Shown here one piece after another: positions 23,247-31,569 of a DNA stretch of 64,000 nt (position 1 is the stretch's first letter; the number at the start of each line of letters is the position of its first letter). The notes under the pieces were generated by a model. The model had not been told where the DNA came from, did not search any database, and saw only the letters and a program-made list of their open reading frames with translations. Origin of the DNA: Marinobacter mobilis (GTDB lineage: Bacteria; Pseudomonadota; Gammaproteobacteria; Pseudomonadales; Oleiphilaceae); contig NZ_FNNE01000009.1 of NCBI RefSeq assembly GCF_900106945.1, positions 156,398-220,397 on the forward strand. Direction: 5' to 3'. Position numbers and translations under genes: made by a program.

Positions 23247-23272
23247 GTTGCACCTCGTAAATCGTCTCTGGA

Positions 23273-23944
23273 TTAGTTGATCTGGTAGACATCAGACAGT
23301 CCGATCGAACCCATATGGGCCAGATTCAGGGTGATCCTGCCTTCACTACCCAACGAAACACTGTCAACGTTGGCGCTGATCAGGGTTCCAAGCTGTTCGG
23401 TACCACCGCCATAATTACCCTGGGCGACGATTTCATATTTGCCAGGCGGCAATTGTTCGCCGTTGCCATCCAGACCGTCCCAGCTGAACTTGTGGTAGCC
23501 GGCGTCTGCCGCACCCACATCAATCTGATGGACCAGCTCCCCGGCACTATTCTTGATGGAGATGGTCAGGTTCGACGTGGACTGCTGCACCGCGACGCTG
23601 CCTGCAATCTCACCGCCTTCGACCAGGCGGCTGGCAGTGCCGGGAACCAGCACCGAACGTCCAACCATGGCAGACGCCTGAAGCGCCTGGGATGAACGGA
23701 ACTCACCAACCATATCGCCGATGGAATTCGACACTCCCTGCATCTCCTCCAGCGAGCTGAACTGCGCCAGCTGGGAAATGAACTCACCATTGTCCTGGGG
23801 TTCCAGAGGGTTCTGGTTCTCCAGCTGTGCCAGCATCAGCTCCAGGAATTCATTCTTCCCGAGTTCACTGTTCTTGCCGGACCCTGTGCTTTGCAGCTGG
23901 TACTGACTAAGGACTTCGTTGGTTGTACCGTTAACCGTGCTCAT
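23273..23944 (-). CDS. flgD: Flagellar hook-capping protein FlgD
   Basis: 223 aa. The conserved N-terminal segment LGKNEFLELMLAQLENQNPLEPQDNGEFISQLAQFSSLEEM is followed by a FlgD Ig/tudor-like C-terminal domain with FSWDGLDGNGEQLPPGKYEI. It caps the growing hook and is lost on completion. Confidence 0.94.
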   Translation of the reverse strand: MSTVNGTTNEVLSQYQLQSTGSGKNSELGKNEFLELMLAQLENQNPLEPQDNGEFISQLAQFSSLEEMQGVSNSIGDMVGEFRSSQALQASAMVGRSVLVPGTASRLVEGGEIAGSVAVQQSTSNLTISIKNSAGELVHQIDVGAADAGYHKFSWDGLDGNGEQLPPGKYEIVAQGNYGGGTEQLGTLISANVDSVSLGSEGRITLNLAHMGSIGLSDVYQIN

Positions 23945-23963
23945 GTTCGCGTTCCTCGATCGG

Positions 23964-24407
23964 TTACTGCTGGCCCAGGGTCAGGATGCGCTGCATCATG
24001 GATTTGGCGGTATTCATGACGTCCACGTTCATCTGGAAACTGCGGGATGACGACATCATGTCCGCCATTTCCTCAACCACATTGACGTTGGGGTAGAACA
24101 CATAGCCATCTTCATTGGCGGCCGGATGATCCGGTTGGTAGCGCATCTGCAGTTCCGCATCGCTCTCAACAATACCTTCCACCCTTACTCCGGCACCCGG
24201 CCCCTGCGCACCACCAAATCCCTGCCCCTGAGCCCCGAGCATTTCCTGCTGGATGGCGGCAAAGACCGGCTTGCGGGCACGATAGGTGCTGTCAACGCTG
24301 GAGCTTGCGGTTTCTGCATTGGCGATGTTCGAGGCCGTGGTGTTCAGCCGCAGTGACTGAGCGGTCATTCCGGAACCGGCAATATCGAAAATACTTCCAA
24401 GGGACAT
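23964..24407 (-). CDS. flgC: Flagellar proximal rod protein FlgC
   Basis: 147 aa from the ATG at 24405-24407. Signature SIFDIAGSGMTAQSLRLNTTASNIANAETA at the N terminus and YPNVNVVEEMADMMSSSRSFQMNVDVMNTAK at the C terminus. Forms the rod with FlgB, FlgF and FlgG. Confidence 0.95.
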   Translation of the reverse strand: MSLGSIFDIAGSGMTAQSLRLNTTASNIANAETASSSVDSTYRARKPVFAAIQQEMLGAQGQGFGGAQGPGAGVRVEGIVESDAELQMRYQPDHPAANEDGYVFYPNVNVVEEMADMMSSSRSFQMNVDVMNTAKSMMQRILTLGQQ

Positions 24408-24442
24408 CACGTCTCTCCTTCTCTTAACCTACCGTATCCGGC

Positions 24443-24838
24443 TTATTCGCCACGGATCGCCTTCGCGAGGCCGGTAAACTTGCTGTTCAGGAACTGGAAG
24501 CTGGCCTGATAGTCCATGGCATTGCGCATGAACCGGGTCTGCTCCTGCTGGGTGTCGACCGTATTGCCATCAATAGAGGGCTGGTCCGGGTTGCGGTACA
24601 TCACATCGGCATGGCCACCCATGGACGTATCCAGGTGACCTTCATGGGTGCGGGCCATCTGGAGCCCCTGCATTTCTCCCTGAGCCCTGGCCATCACCGC
24701 CTGAAAATCCACATCCCTGGCCTTGTAGCCCGGGGTATCCGCATTTGCCAGGTTGTTAGCCAGCACTTCCGCTCGCTGAACCCTGGCCTGCAGAGCCTGC
24801 TCGTGGATCCCCAATGCGCTGCTGAAGGTAATTGCCAT
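24443..24838 (-). CDS. flgB: Flagellar proximal rod protein FlgB
   Basis: 131 aa. It has the ALGIHEQALQARVQRAEVLANNLANADTPGYKARDVDF signature. It is the first gene of flgBCDEFGHIJKL; a sigma-54 promoter lies 53-69 bp upstream of its start codon. flgA and flgM, which often lie upstream in relatives, are not adjacent here; a nitroreductase gene is. Confidence 0.95.
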   Translation of the reverse strand: MAITFSSALGIHEQALQARVQRAEVLANNLANADTPGYKARDVDFQAVMARAQGEMQGLQMARTHEGHLDTSMGGHADVMYRNPDQPSIDGNTVDTQQEQTRFMRNAMDYQASFQFLNSKFTGLAKAIRGE

Positions 24839-24890
24839 ACCGCCTCCGGAAACTTCGACATTTGCGTCCTGGACGCCTTTTTCTGGATTA

Positions 24891-24907
24891 CAGCAAGACT
24901 GGTGCCA
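24891..24907 (-). promoter_or_regulatory. Sigma-54 promoter of the flgB operon
   Basis: Read leftwards the sequence is TGGCAC-CAGTC-TTGCTG, a near-perfect match to the -24/-12 consensus TGGCAC-N5-TTGCW with correct spacing. In pseudomonad-type hierarchies the hook/basal-body operon is driven by RpoN with FleQ or FleR; that regulator assignment is by analogy. Confidence 0.85.
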
Positions 24908-25062
24908 GTTTCTCTAAAGTATTCAGAAACGAGGCTGGGAGAGGGATAGAAGGGACTCGGGCAGGACGTCAGGGATCAGAATGACCGGCAAACACAGAAA
25001 AAGCGGCAAGAGCTTTCCCCCTGCTACCGGTGCGCAGGGAGATTCAGGGCAATCACATCAAC

Positions 25063-25617
25063 TCAGCAATCGACTGGCGGCCAGGCGGAAACAAAATGCG
25101 AGGTCTCAAGGCGAGGCAGGTCCGGCTTCGGGTTTTTGACCGTTCCAACATAGAGGAAACCGGCAATACTCTCGTGCTCTGCCAACCCCAGGCCCGCTTC
25201 AACTGACGGGTGGTACGCCATCGGGCCGGTCCGCCACATGCCACCAAAACCTGCCGATTCGAGTGCCAGCAACATATACCCCATCCCCACAGCGGTCGAC
25301 ATGGACTGCTCGATTTCAGGTACCTTGGGGTGCGGCTTTACTGACGTTATACCAACAATGATCATCGGGGCCCGCAGAGGCATCTTCCGCAACTTGTCCC
25401 GCTCTGCCTCCGATTCGCCCGTCTGGGCAAACAAACCACCCAGCCGTTCGAGCCCCTCACCTTCAACCACCAGGTAACGCCAGGGGCGCAGCAAGGCATG
25501 ATCCGGAGCCCTCGCAGCGCACTGGAAAATGCGATCAAGAACCTCTCCATCCGGAGCCGGTGCATCTAGCCTCGGTTCGGAAGAACGATTCAGGATGGCG
25601 TGAATAAGGTCGGTCAT
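25063..25617 (-). CDS. Nitroreductase-family FMN oxidoreductase (YdjA-like)
   Basis: 184 aa compact nitroreductase fold. RSSEPRLDAPAP at the N terminus, the FMN-contact segment ARAPDHALLRPWRYLVVEG, and the central helix TAVGMGYMLLALESAGFGGMWRTG match the small YdjA subgroup. It reduces nitro compounds or quinones with NAD(P)H; the natural substrate is unknown. It is transcribed in the same direction as the flagellar operon but upstream of the flgB promoter, so it is an independent gene. Confidence 0.82.
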   Translation of the reverse strand: MTDLIHAILNRSSEPRLDAPAPDGEVLDRIFQCAARAPDHALLRPWRYLVVEGEGLERLGGLFAQTGESEAERDKLRKMPLRAPMIIVGITSVKPHPKVPEIEQSMSTAVGMGYMLLALESAGFGGMWRTGPMAYHPSVEAGLGLAEHESIAGFLYVGTVKNPKPDLPRLETSHFVSAWPPVDC

Positions 25618-25774
25618 AGAAAGGGATCCTGGAAGATCAATGGAGTTACCAGTGCCGCGCGGCCCGGATGACGGACAACAAATTGCCAGAATTGTTAACG
25701 GCAGGCAATGCTGTTAGTCTTTAGTAGTAGAATAGTCTACCTCATAAAAAACCGAGAACACGGGTAGCGCGTGC

Positions 25775-26086
25775 ATGAGTGATTCCAGGGCTTTCAACAG
25801 TTTTGCTGAGTTCTATCCCTATTACCTTGAGGAACACAGCGACCTCACCTGTCGCCGTCTGCATTACCTTGGTAGTTTTCTGGTCCTTGTGGTTGCCGGT
25901 TACGCGTTGATCACTGGCCGCCTCGCCCTTTTATGGCTGCTCCCGGTTATTGGCTATGGTTTTGCCTGGCTGGGACACTTCAAGTTCGAAAAGAACCGCC
26001 CTGCCACCTTCAAGTACCCCCTGTACAGCCTCATGGGTGATTGGGTCATGTTAAAAGACATGCTGATTGGCCGTATCCGGTTCTGA
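25775..26086 (+). CDS. DUF962/Mpo1-like membrane protein
   Basis: 103 aa. It has SFAEFYPYYLEEHSDLTCRRLHYLGS, two hydrophobic segments, and GHFKFEKNRPATFKYPLYSLMGDW, the DUF962 pattern. The yeast relative Mpo1 is an Fe(II)-dependent dioxygenase of 2-hydroxy fatty acids, and conserved His residues are visible here (EH, LHYLG, GH). The activity here is only inferred. The stop is 1 bp before the start of the adenylate cyclase gene, so the pair is co-translated. Confidence 0.8.
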   Translation: MSDSRAFNSFAEFYPYYLEEHSDLTCRRLHYLGSFLVLVVAGYALITGRLALLWLLPVIGYGFAWLGHFKFEKNRPATFKYPLYSLMGDWVMLKDMLIGRIRF

Positions 26087-26087
26087 A

Positions 26088-27497
26088 ATGATGAATGCAC
26101 CGCTCAAGGTAGCCAAGACGCTGTCTTTTGACAGCAGCAAGCCAGTGGCCATCCCGCCGATGCCCGACTACAACGGTCGTCTGCTTGCCTATACCTCGAT
26201 GGCCGTCATTCTGGCTACCTGCATTTACCAGTCTGTGGTCCCCAAAGAGCTGTACTGGTTGTTGGCGGGCTGTATCATCTGGCCTCACGTCGTCCATTTC
26301 CTGAGCCGGCGAACGCTACTGCGTAAATCCGCCCGCATCCGCCACAAGATGCTGATGCTCGACTCCACCTTCGCGGGTGTTCTGGTTGGCTTTCTAGGAC
26401 TTGTCGCTATCCCGTCAACCGCCGTTGTGATTACCGTAATGTTCAGCTGCCTGATGGTGGGCGGCGTTCGGCTCTGGGTCACCGGCACGCTCCTGATGGC
26501 AACCACAACGGTCCTGAGCTCAGCCTTCCTCGGCACCGCGGAATCCCTCCATACTCCTCTGCTGACCAGCATCGTCTCGGTGGCCGCATCCGGCGTTTAC
26601 ATCTGTATCACTGCCTTTTATTCACATCAGCAGGCCCGCTCGCTGATGCAGGCCAAAACCCAGATCCAGAATCAGCGCGAACAATCCATCGCACTGTCAC
26701 ACAAACTCTCCAAGTACCTGTCACCCCAGGTCTGGCAGTCCATCTTTACGGGTGAGCGGGACGTACGGCTCGAAACCCAGCGCAAGAAGCTCGCTATTTT
26801 CTTTTCCGACATCAAGGGCTTTACCGAACTGTCCGAGGAGATGGAACCGGAAGCACTGACTGAACTGCTCAACCACTACTTCAACGAAATGTCTGAAGTG
26901 GCCCTCAAATATGGCGGCACCATCGACAAGTTCGTAGGCGACTCGATCATGGTGTTCTTTGGTGACCCAACCAGTCGCGGCGCCCGGGAAGACGCCTTCT
27001 CCTGTGTTTCCATGGCCATCGAAATGCGCAAGCACATGAAGATCATGCGGCAGAAGTGGCGCAGCCAGGGCATCAAGACGCCCCTCGAAATCCGCATGGG
27101 TATCAGTATGGGCTATACCACGGTCGGTAACTTTGGTGCCGAAAACCGTATGGACTACACCATCATCGGCAAGGAAGTGAACCTTGCCAGCCGCCTCGAG
27201 TCCCTGGCGGAACCGGGCGAAATCCTGATCTCCTATGAAACCTTCTCCCTGATCAAGGACAAGATCATGTGCCGGGACAAGGGCGAAATCACCGTGAAAG
27301 GGTTTGTCCGCCCGGTCCCGATCTATGAGGTAGTGGACTTCCGCCGTGACATGGGCCCCAACCGGAGCTTTATGGAACACGAACACAGCGGTTTCGCAAT
27401 GTACCTGGATTCCGACAAGATCACCGAAAAGGAACGCACGTCCATTCTTGCCGCCCTGGAAGACGCGGCAGATCGCCTGCGCCAGGAAGAACTCTGA
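26088..27497 (+). CDS. Membrane-bound class III adenylate cyclase
   Basis: 469 aa. About five to six TM helices (residues about 25-195) are followed by a short coiled linker and a class III cyclase domain. Metal-binding Asp residues are in FFSDIKGF and GDSIMVFFG. The purine-selecting Lys is in IDKFVGD, its partner is the Thr in DYTIIG, and the transition-state Asn and Arg are in VNLASRLE. The set predicts ATP as substrate. The start ATG follows the Mpo1-like gene directly; an upstream in-frame codon inside that gene is less likely. cAMP would act through a Vfr/CRP protein not in this window. Confidence 0.88.
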   Translation: MMNAPLKVAKTLSFDSSKPVAIPPMPDYNGRLLAYTSMAVILATCIYQSVVPKELYWLLAGCIIWPHVVHFLSRRTLLRKSARIRHKMLMLDSTFAGVLVGFLGLVAIPSTAVVITVMFSCLMVGGVRLWVTGTLLMATTTVLSSAFLGTAESLHTPLLTSIVSVAASGVYICITAFYSHQQARSLMQAKTQIQNQREQSIALSHKLSKYLSPQVWQSIFTGERDVRLETQRKKLAIFFSDIKGFTELSEEMEPEALTELLNHYFNEMSEVALKYGGTIDKFVGDSIMVFFGDPTSRGAREDAFSCVSMAIEMRKHMKIMRQKWRSQGIKTPLEIRMGISMGYTTVGNFGAENRMDYTIIGKEVNLASRLESLAEPGEILISYETFSLIKDKIMCRDKGEITVKGFVRPVPIYEVVDFRRDMGPNRSFMEHEHSGFAMYLDSDKITEKERTSILAALEDAADRLRQEEL

Positions 27498-27530
27498 CCC
27501 AAGCCCTTCCTTAGACAGCCCCTGGAATGC

Positions 27531-28349
27531 TTACTGACGGATCAGCCGGACAGACGGGGCGTACCCGGGTTCAGTGCTGCGCCAGGGGTTGATGTCCAGC
27601 CCCCCTCTTCTTGTATAACGGGCACAGACCGTCAGCGACTCCGGCTGACAGTGAGTCATGATGTCGGTAAACACCGTTTCCACGCAGTGCTCGTGGAAAT
27701 CCTGCTTCTGCCGGAACCCCACCACGTACTTCAGCAGGCCAGCCCGGGAAAGGGCCGGCCCGGTGTATTCAACAGTCAGGGTGCCCCAGTCAGGCTGACC
27801 GGTGACCGGGCAGTTACTTTTCAGCAGATGGGAGCAGAGCTTTTCAGTGATGACCGGGCCATCCACGCTCAGGCATGACGCATCGTAGTCGTAGCTCACG
27901 GCATCGACCGGCTCATCGTCGATCAGGATAAAGCCTTCCGGCCGGCCAGTGGCCACACCACTCTCATCGACACTGTGCAGGCGCGCCGTTACCGCAGCAC
28001 CGCAAGCACTTGAGAGATCCCGCTCCACCACCTCAAGCATCTGTTCCGGGGTGGAAAAGACGCTCTGATTGAGCGAGTTCAGGTACAGTTTCCAGGACTT
28101 GGACTCGATCAGAGAAGGCGACGCCGCCGGAACACGGAATTCAATCCAGGCCACCGCTGGCACCCCGGACGGACGCAACCAGGACACTTCCCAGGCCTGC
28201 CAGAGATCCTCGCCAAACCAGGGCCAGCGACCGTCAGAAAGACCAATCCGGCGACGGTTGTCATCGCGGGGTACCGGAAACAGCAGCTCCGGGCTGTAGC
28301 TATCAGGATACTCGCTGTTCTTCCCCAGGGGAGCGTTGTGCAGACCCAT
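27531..28349 (-). CDS. queF: NADPH-dependent 7-cyano-7-deazaguanine reductase QueF
   Basis: 272 aa, the long bimodular type. Substrate-binding motif ESKSWKLYLNS and the catalytic Cys in SNCPVTGQPDWG are present. It reduces preQ0 to preQ1, the base inserted by the Tgt at 10519-11640. I chose the ATG at 28347-28349, which has a GAGG ribosome-binding site; a TTG two codons upstream is in frame. Confidence 0.95.
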   Translation of the reverse strand: MGLHNAPLGKNSEYPDSYSPELLFPVPRDDNRRRIGLSDGRWPWFGEDLWQAWEVSWLRPSGVPAVAWIEFRVPAASPSLIESKSWKLYLNSLNQSVFSTPEQMLEVVERDLSSACGAAVTARLHSVDESGVATGRPEGFILIDDEPVDAVSYDYDASCLSVDGPVITEKLCSHLLKSNCPVTGQPDWGTLTVEYTGPALSRAGLLKYVVGFRQKQDFHEHCVETVFTDIMTHCQPESLTVCARYTRRGGLDINPWRSTEPGYAPSVRLIRQ

Positions 28350-28398
28350 GTTCAAACCTCAAATCAAACAGAAAAAACGTCTGGCCGAAATGGCAACG

Positions 28399-29172
28399 TC
28401 AATGACGAATGCCTTTGCCACGCTTGAGCATGTTCAGTGCGACCACTGCCAGTATCACGATAAACACCAGAATCATCAGCAACGACATCGTCACATCCAC
28501 GTCTGACACGCCCAGAATGCCATAACGGAACGCATTCACCATATAGAGAATCGGGTTCACCATCGACACACCCTGCCAGAACTCCGGCAGTAACTGGATC
28601 GAGTAGAACACCCCACCCAGATAGGTCAGCGGTGTCAGTACAAAGGTGGGCACGATGGAGATATCGTCAAACTTGGTCGCCAGCATGGCGTTGATGAAGC
28701 CCCCCAACGAAAACAGCGCCGAGGTCAGGACGATGGTCAGCGCCATCACCGGCAGGTGATGGATCTCCAGCCGGGTAAAGACCAGCGACACCAGGGTGAC
28801 AATAATACCAATCCCCAACCCACGAGCCATGCCGCCCGTTACGTAACCCGCGAGAATCACCCAGTGCGGAACCGGAGACACCAGAAGCTCTTCGATGCTG
28901 CGCTGAAACTTCATGGAAAAGAACGAAGACACCACATTGGCGTACGAATTGGTAATGACCGACATCATGATCAGCCCCGGCACGATGTAGGACATATAAT
29001 CGAAGCCCCCCATCTCACCGATCCGCGATCCGATCAGGTTGCCGAAAATAATGAAATACAGCGTCATGGTCACGGCGGGGGGCAGCAGGGTTTGTGCCCA
29101 GATACGCATAAACCTGCGCACCTCGCGAATAACAATGGTCAGAAATGCAGTCCAGATAGCTGAGAGCGTCAC
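28399..29172 (-). CDS. ABC-2 type transporter permease (YadH family)
   Basis: 257 aa with six predicted TM helices; segment MKFQRSIEELLVSPVPHWVILAGYVTGGM is typical of the YadH/NodJ-like family. It starts with GTG overlapping the stop of the ATPase gene (GTGA), so the two form one unit. Substrate unknown; YadGH-like exporters are not well characterised. Confidence 0.88.
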   Translation of the reverse strand: MTLSAIWTAFLTIVIREVRRFMRIWAQTLLPPAVTMTLYFIIFGNLIGSRIGEMGGFDYMSYIVPGLIMMSVITNSYANVVSSFFSMKFQRSIEELLVSPVPHWVILAGYVTGGMARGLGIGIIVTLVSLVFTRLEIHHLPVMALTIVLTSALFSLGGFINAMLATKFDDISIVPTFVLTPLTYLGGVFYSIQLLPEFWQGVSMVNPILYMVNAFRYGILGVSDVDVTMSLLMILVFIVILAVVALNMLKRGKGIRH

Positions 29173-30110
29173 TTTCCTTCCTCCCCGGCCTGCTCGCTGT
29201 TTTCCTCAACCATACGGATAAACAGCTCCTCCAGGCGATTGGCCTTGGTTCTCATACTCATCACCCGGATACCCCGGGCTTCCAGCTGTACAAACACTTC
29301 GTTGAGGCTGCGTGATTTCTCGACATCCACTTCCAGCGCGCCCTCCCCCGTAACGCGGACAGAAAACCCTTCCAGCGCAGGCGGCTCAGCAAGAGGCTCG
29401 CTCACATCAAGCACAAACGTTTCCAGATGCAACTGCTGGAGAAGCTCTCGTTTGCTGGTGTGGCGGAGAATCTGGCCATGGTCAATGATCGCGATGTTGC
29501 GGCACAGCGCTTCCGCCTCTTCCAGATAATGGGTGGTCAGGATGATCGTGGTGCCCTGGCGGTTCATCTCCTCCAGAAACGCCCACATGGAGCGCCGCAG
29601 TTCGATATCAACACCCGCGGTCGGTTCATCGAGAATCAACAGGCCCGGCTCATGGACCAGTGCGCGGGCGATCATCAGCCGTCGCTTCATCCCGCCAGAC
29701 AACATCCGGGCCGGCGTATCACGTTTGTCCCAGAGTCCGAGCTTGCGCAGATATTTCTCGGCCGCCTTGCTGGCCTGGCGCAGGGGGATGCCGTAGTAAC
29801 CCGCCTGGGTGGTGACGATATCCTGTACTTTCTCAAACTGATTGAAGTTGAATTCCTGGGGAACCACGCCGAGATTCAGTTTCGCCGCCGACAGATCGGT
29901 ATCGATGTCATGACCAAACACCCTCACGGAACCGCCGCTTTTATTCACCAGAGAACTCACAATCCCCAGCGTGGTGGATTTGCCGGCTCCGTTAGGCCCA
30001 AGCAAGGCAAAGAAATCGCCCTGCTCGACACGGAGATCAATTCCCTTCAGTGCTTCAAAACCATCATCATAGGTCTTGGTAAGCCCCTGAATTTCAAGTG
30101 CATCGGTCAT
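29169..30110 (-). CDS. ABC-2 transporter ATP-binding protein (YadG family)
   Basis: 313 aa. Walker A GPNGAGKST, signature LSGGMKRRLMIARAL, Walker B LLILDEPTAGVD, and H-loop TTHYLEEAEAL are all intact. The C-terminal about 90 residues are the YadG-type extension. Energises the adjacent permease. Confidence 0.93.
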   Translation of the reverse strand: MTDALEIQGLTKTYDDGFEALKGIDLRVEQGDFFALLGPNGAGKSTTLGIVSSLVNKSGGSVRVFGHDIDTDLSAAKLNLGVVPQEFNFNQFEKVQDIVTTQAGYYGIPLRQASKAAEKYLRKLGLWDKRDTPARMLSGGMKRRLMIARALVHEPGLLILDEPTAGVDIELRRSMWAFLEEMNRQGTTIILTTHYLEEAEALCRNIAIIDHGQILRHTSKRELLQQLHLETFVLDVSEPLAEPPALEGFSVRVTGEGALEVDVEKSRSLNEVFVQLEARGIRVMSMRTKANRLEELFIRMVEENSEQAGEEGK

Positions 30111-30353
30111 AGCGATTCCTGACGTAAAGGATTGGCAGGCGGGTTAAGGCAGGTAAAAGCACCCAGCCTCAATAGGTGGTGTTGTCCAGCGACTTTTTCA
30201 AGGCTTATGCCCCGCAATCAGCAACATGGTCTGACCAGACCTGTCCGGCCGCGCCTCCTGAATCCGCAAGAAAAGGCCAATGGGCGAAACTGCGACCGGC
30301 TTCCCGATAAGCGCCCGGCTGGGTCCCTATAATGCCAGTTACAACAACTTACA

Positions 30354-31538
30354 ATGCGGCCAATGATACGGCCAGGCCAGTGTCTCCTCACTATGAAACA
30401 GTACCTATTGAGCAAGAAACCGTACCGATTCCATACAAAGCCGCTGCTCCTCTGCCTGTTTTCCGGCCTGATGTCCGGCTGCCTGGGTGAAAGCGAAGGC
30501 TCTGATGGCAACAGCCACAGCCAGGGGCAACTGCTGCCCAGCGGGATCTCGGGCTTGAGCTACCAGACCGCCAGCACCACCGGGACCACCGACGCAAACG
30601 GGCGGTTCGACTACTATGAAGGTGAGACCCTTCAGTTCAGCGTAGGTGATCTTTTGCTCACAACCGGCGTACCCGCTGATGAGATGATTACCCCGCTGGA
30701 GTTCTTTGATGAGCTTCGCAGCCAGCTTGAAACCTCTCCGGTCAATTCGGAGGGGCTGCTCGACCATCGCCTCACGGAGCAGGCCCTGCTTGAAGACCCA
30801 ACCCTGATCAACATGACCCGCTTTCTGATGGCCCTGAACTGGCAGGATTCCATCCAGGAAGGAGAAGGCATCGAGATCCGGCAACGGGTGATCGACCAGC
30901 TCAATGCCGCCCTGCCAACCCTGGAACAGGGCATCGACTTTTCCGTTGGTCCGGTCACCTTTGCCGCCGTTGGTCTCAACCCCTCACCCGCCAACATCCT
31001 TCTGGGTAAGATCTGCTTCTACGATGACATCGACGAGCGCTGTCAGGAACCTCCGACGCAGGAACAGATTGACCTCGCCCCCGAACGTCCGATCAACGAA
31101 GAAGACATTGATCCGGACACCGTCTACCGGGAAGACCTGATCTCCAAGCGCGACCGCATTGTTAATTCACGGCGGGATCTCACCCGTTTCTCGGTGGAGA
31201 AGGCAGAAGACTTCCTGACCCGGGAGCTGGATGAAATCACCCGCCTGTTCGCCAACCGCTATTACCTGGATTCCGAAACCGCCTCCCACCCCGCAACGGA
31301 TACCGCCATTCACAGCATCCATGTCCGTCAGATCGGTTCCGCGCCGACCTTGGATGCAATGGAAGCCGTAAGCCTGCGGGACAGCGAAGTGACGATCCAT
31401 GCCTACGACTGGCAAAGTGCCACTGTGGAGTACTTCGTTACTGGAGAGTCCGGGGGAGAGTCTGATCTGTTGATCAACTTCCGTCCGCAGGAGAGTTACC
31501 GCTGGATCAAGAAACAGTTACGGGTGATCATCCGCTGA
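30354..31538 (+). CDS. Uncharacterised lipoprotein
   Basis: 394 aa, or 381 from the second ATG at 30393; neither has a clear ribosome-binding site. The signal peptide ends with lipobox LMSGC. The segment SGLSYQTASTTGTTDANGRFDYYEGE (about residues 63-88) followed by LQFSVGDLLL resembles a 'transthyretin-like / carboxypeptidase regulatory' style repeat often seen in marine gammaproteobacterial surface lipoproteins. The C-terminal half is acidic and helical. No enzyme motif is seen. It is divergent from the YadGH-like exporter and convergent with the HD-GYP gene. Confidence 0.6.
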   Translation: MRPMIRPGQCLLTMKQYLLSKKPYRFHTKPLLLCLFSGLMSGCLGESEGSDGNSHSQGQLLPSGISGLSYQTASTTGTTDANGRFDYYEGETLQFSVGDLLLTTGVPADEMITPLEFFDELRSQLETSPVNSEGLLDHRLTEQALLEDPTLINMTRFLMALNWQDSIQEGEGIEIRQRVIDQLNAALPTLEQGIDFSVGPVTFAAVGLNPSPANILLGKICFYDDIDERCQEPPTQEQIDLAPERPINEEDIDPDTVYREDLISKRDRIVNSRRDLTRFSVEKAEDFLTRELDEITRLFANRYYLDSETASHPATDTAIHSIHVRQIGSAPTLDAMEAVSLRDSEVTIHAYDWQSATVEYFVTGESGGESDLLINFRPQESYRWIKKQLRVIIR

Positions 31539-31546
31539 TCACCCGT
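31520..31546. terminator. Palindrome over the stop codon of the lipoprotein gene
   Basis: Perfect 11-bp stem ACGGGTGATCA/TGATCACCCGT with a 5-base loop; the right arm contains the stop codon at 31536-31538. It lies between convergent genes and has no T run, so it may be a bidirectional terminator or 3'-end stabiliser. Confidence 0.5.
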
Positions 31547-31569
31547 CTGCAATAGCGAAAATGACCGGG

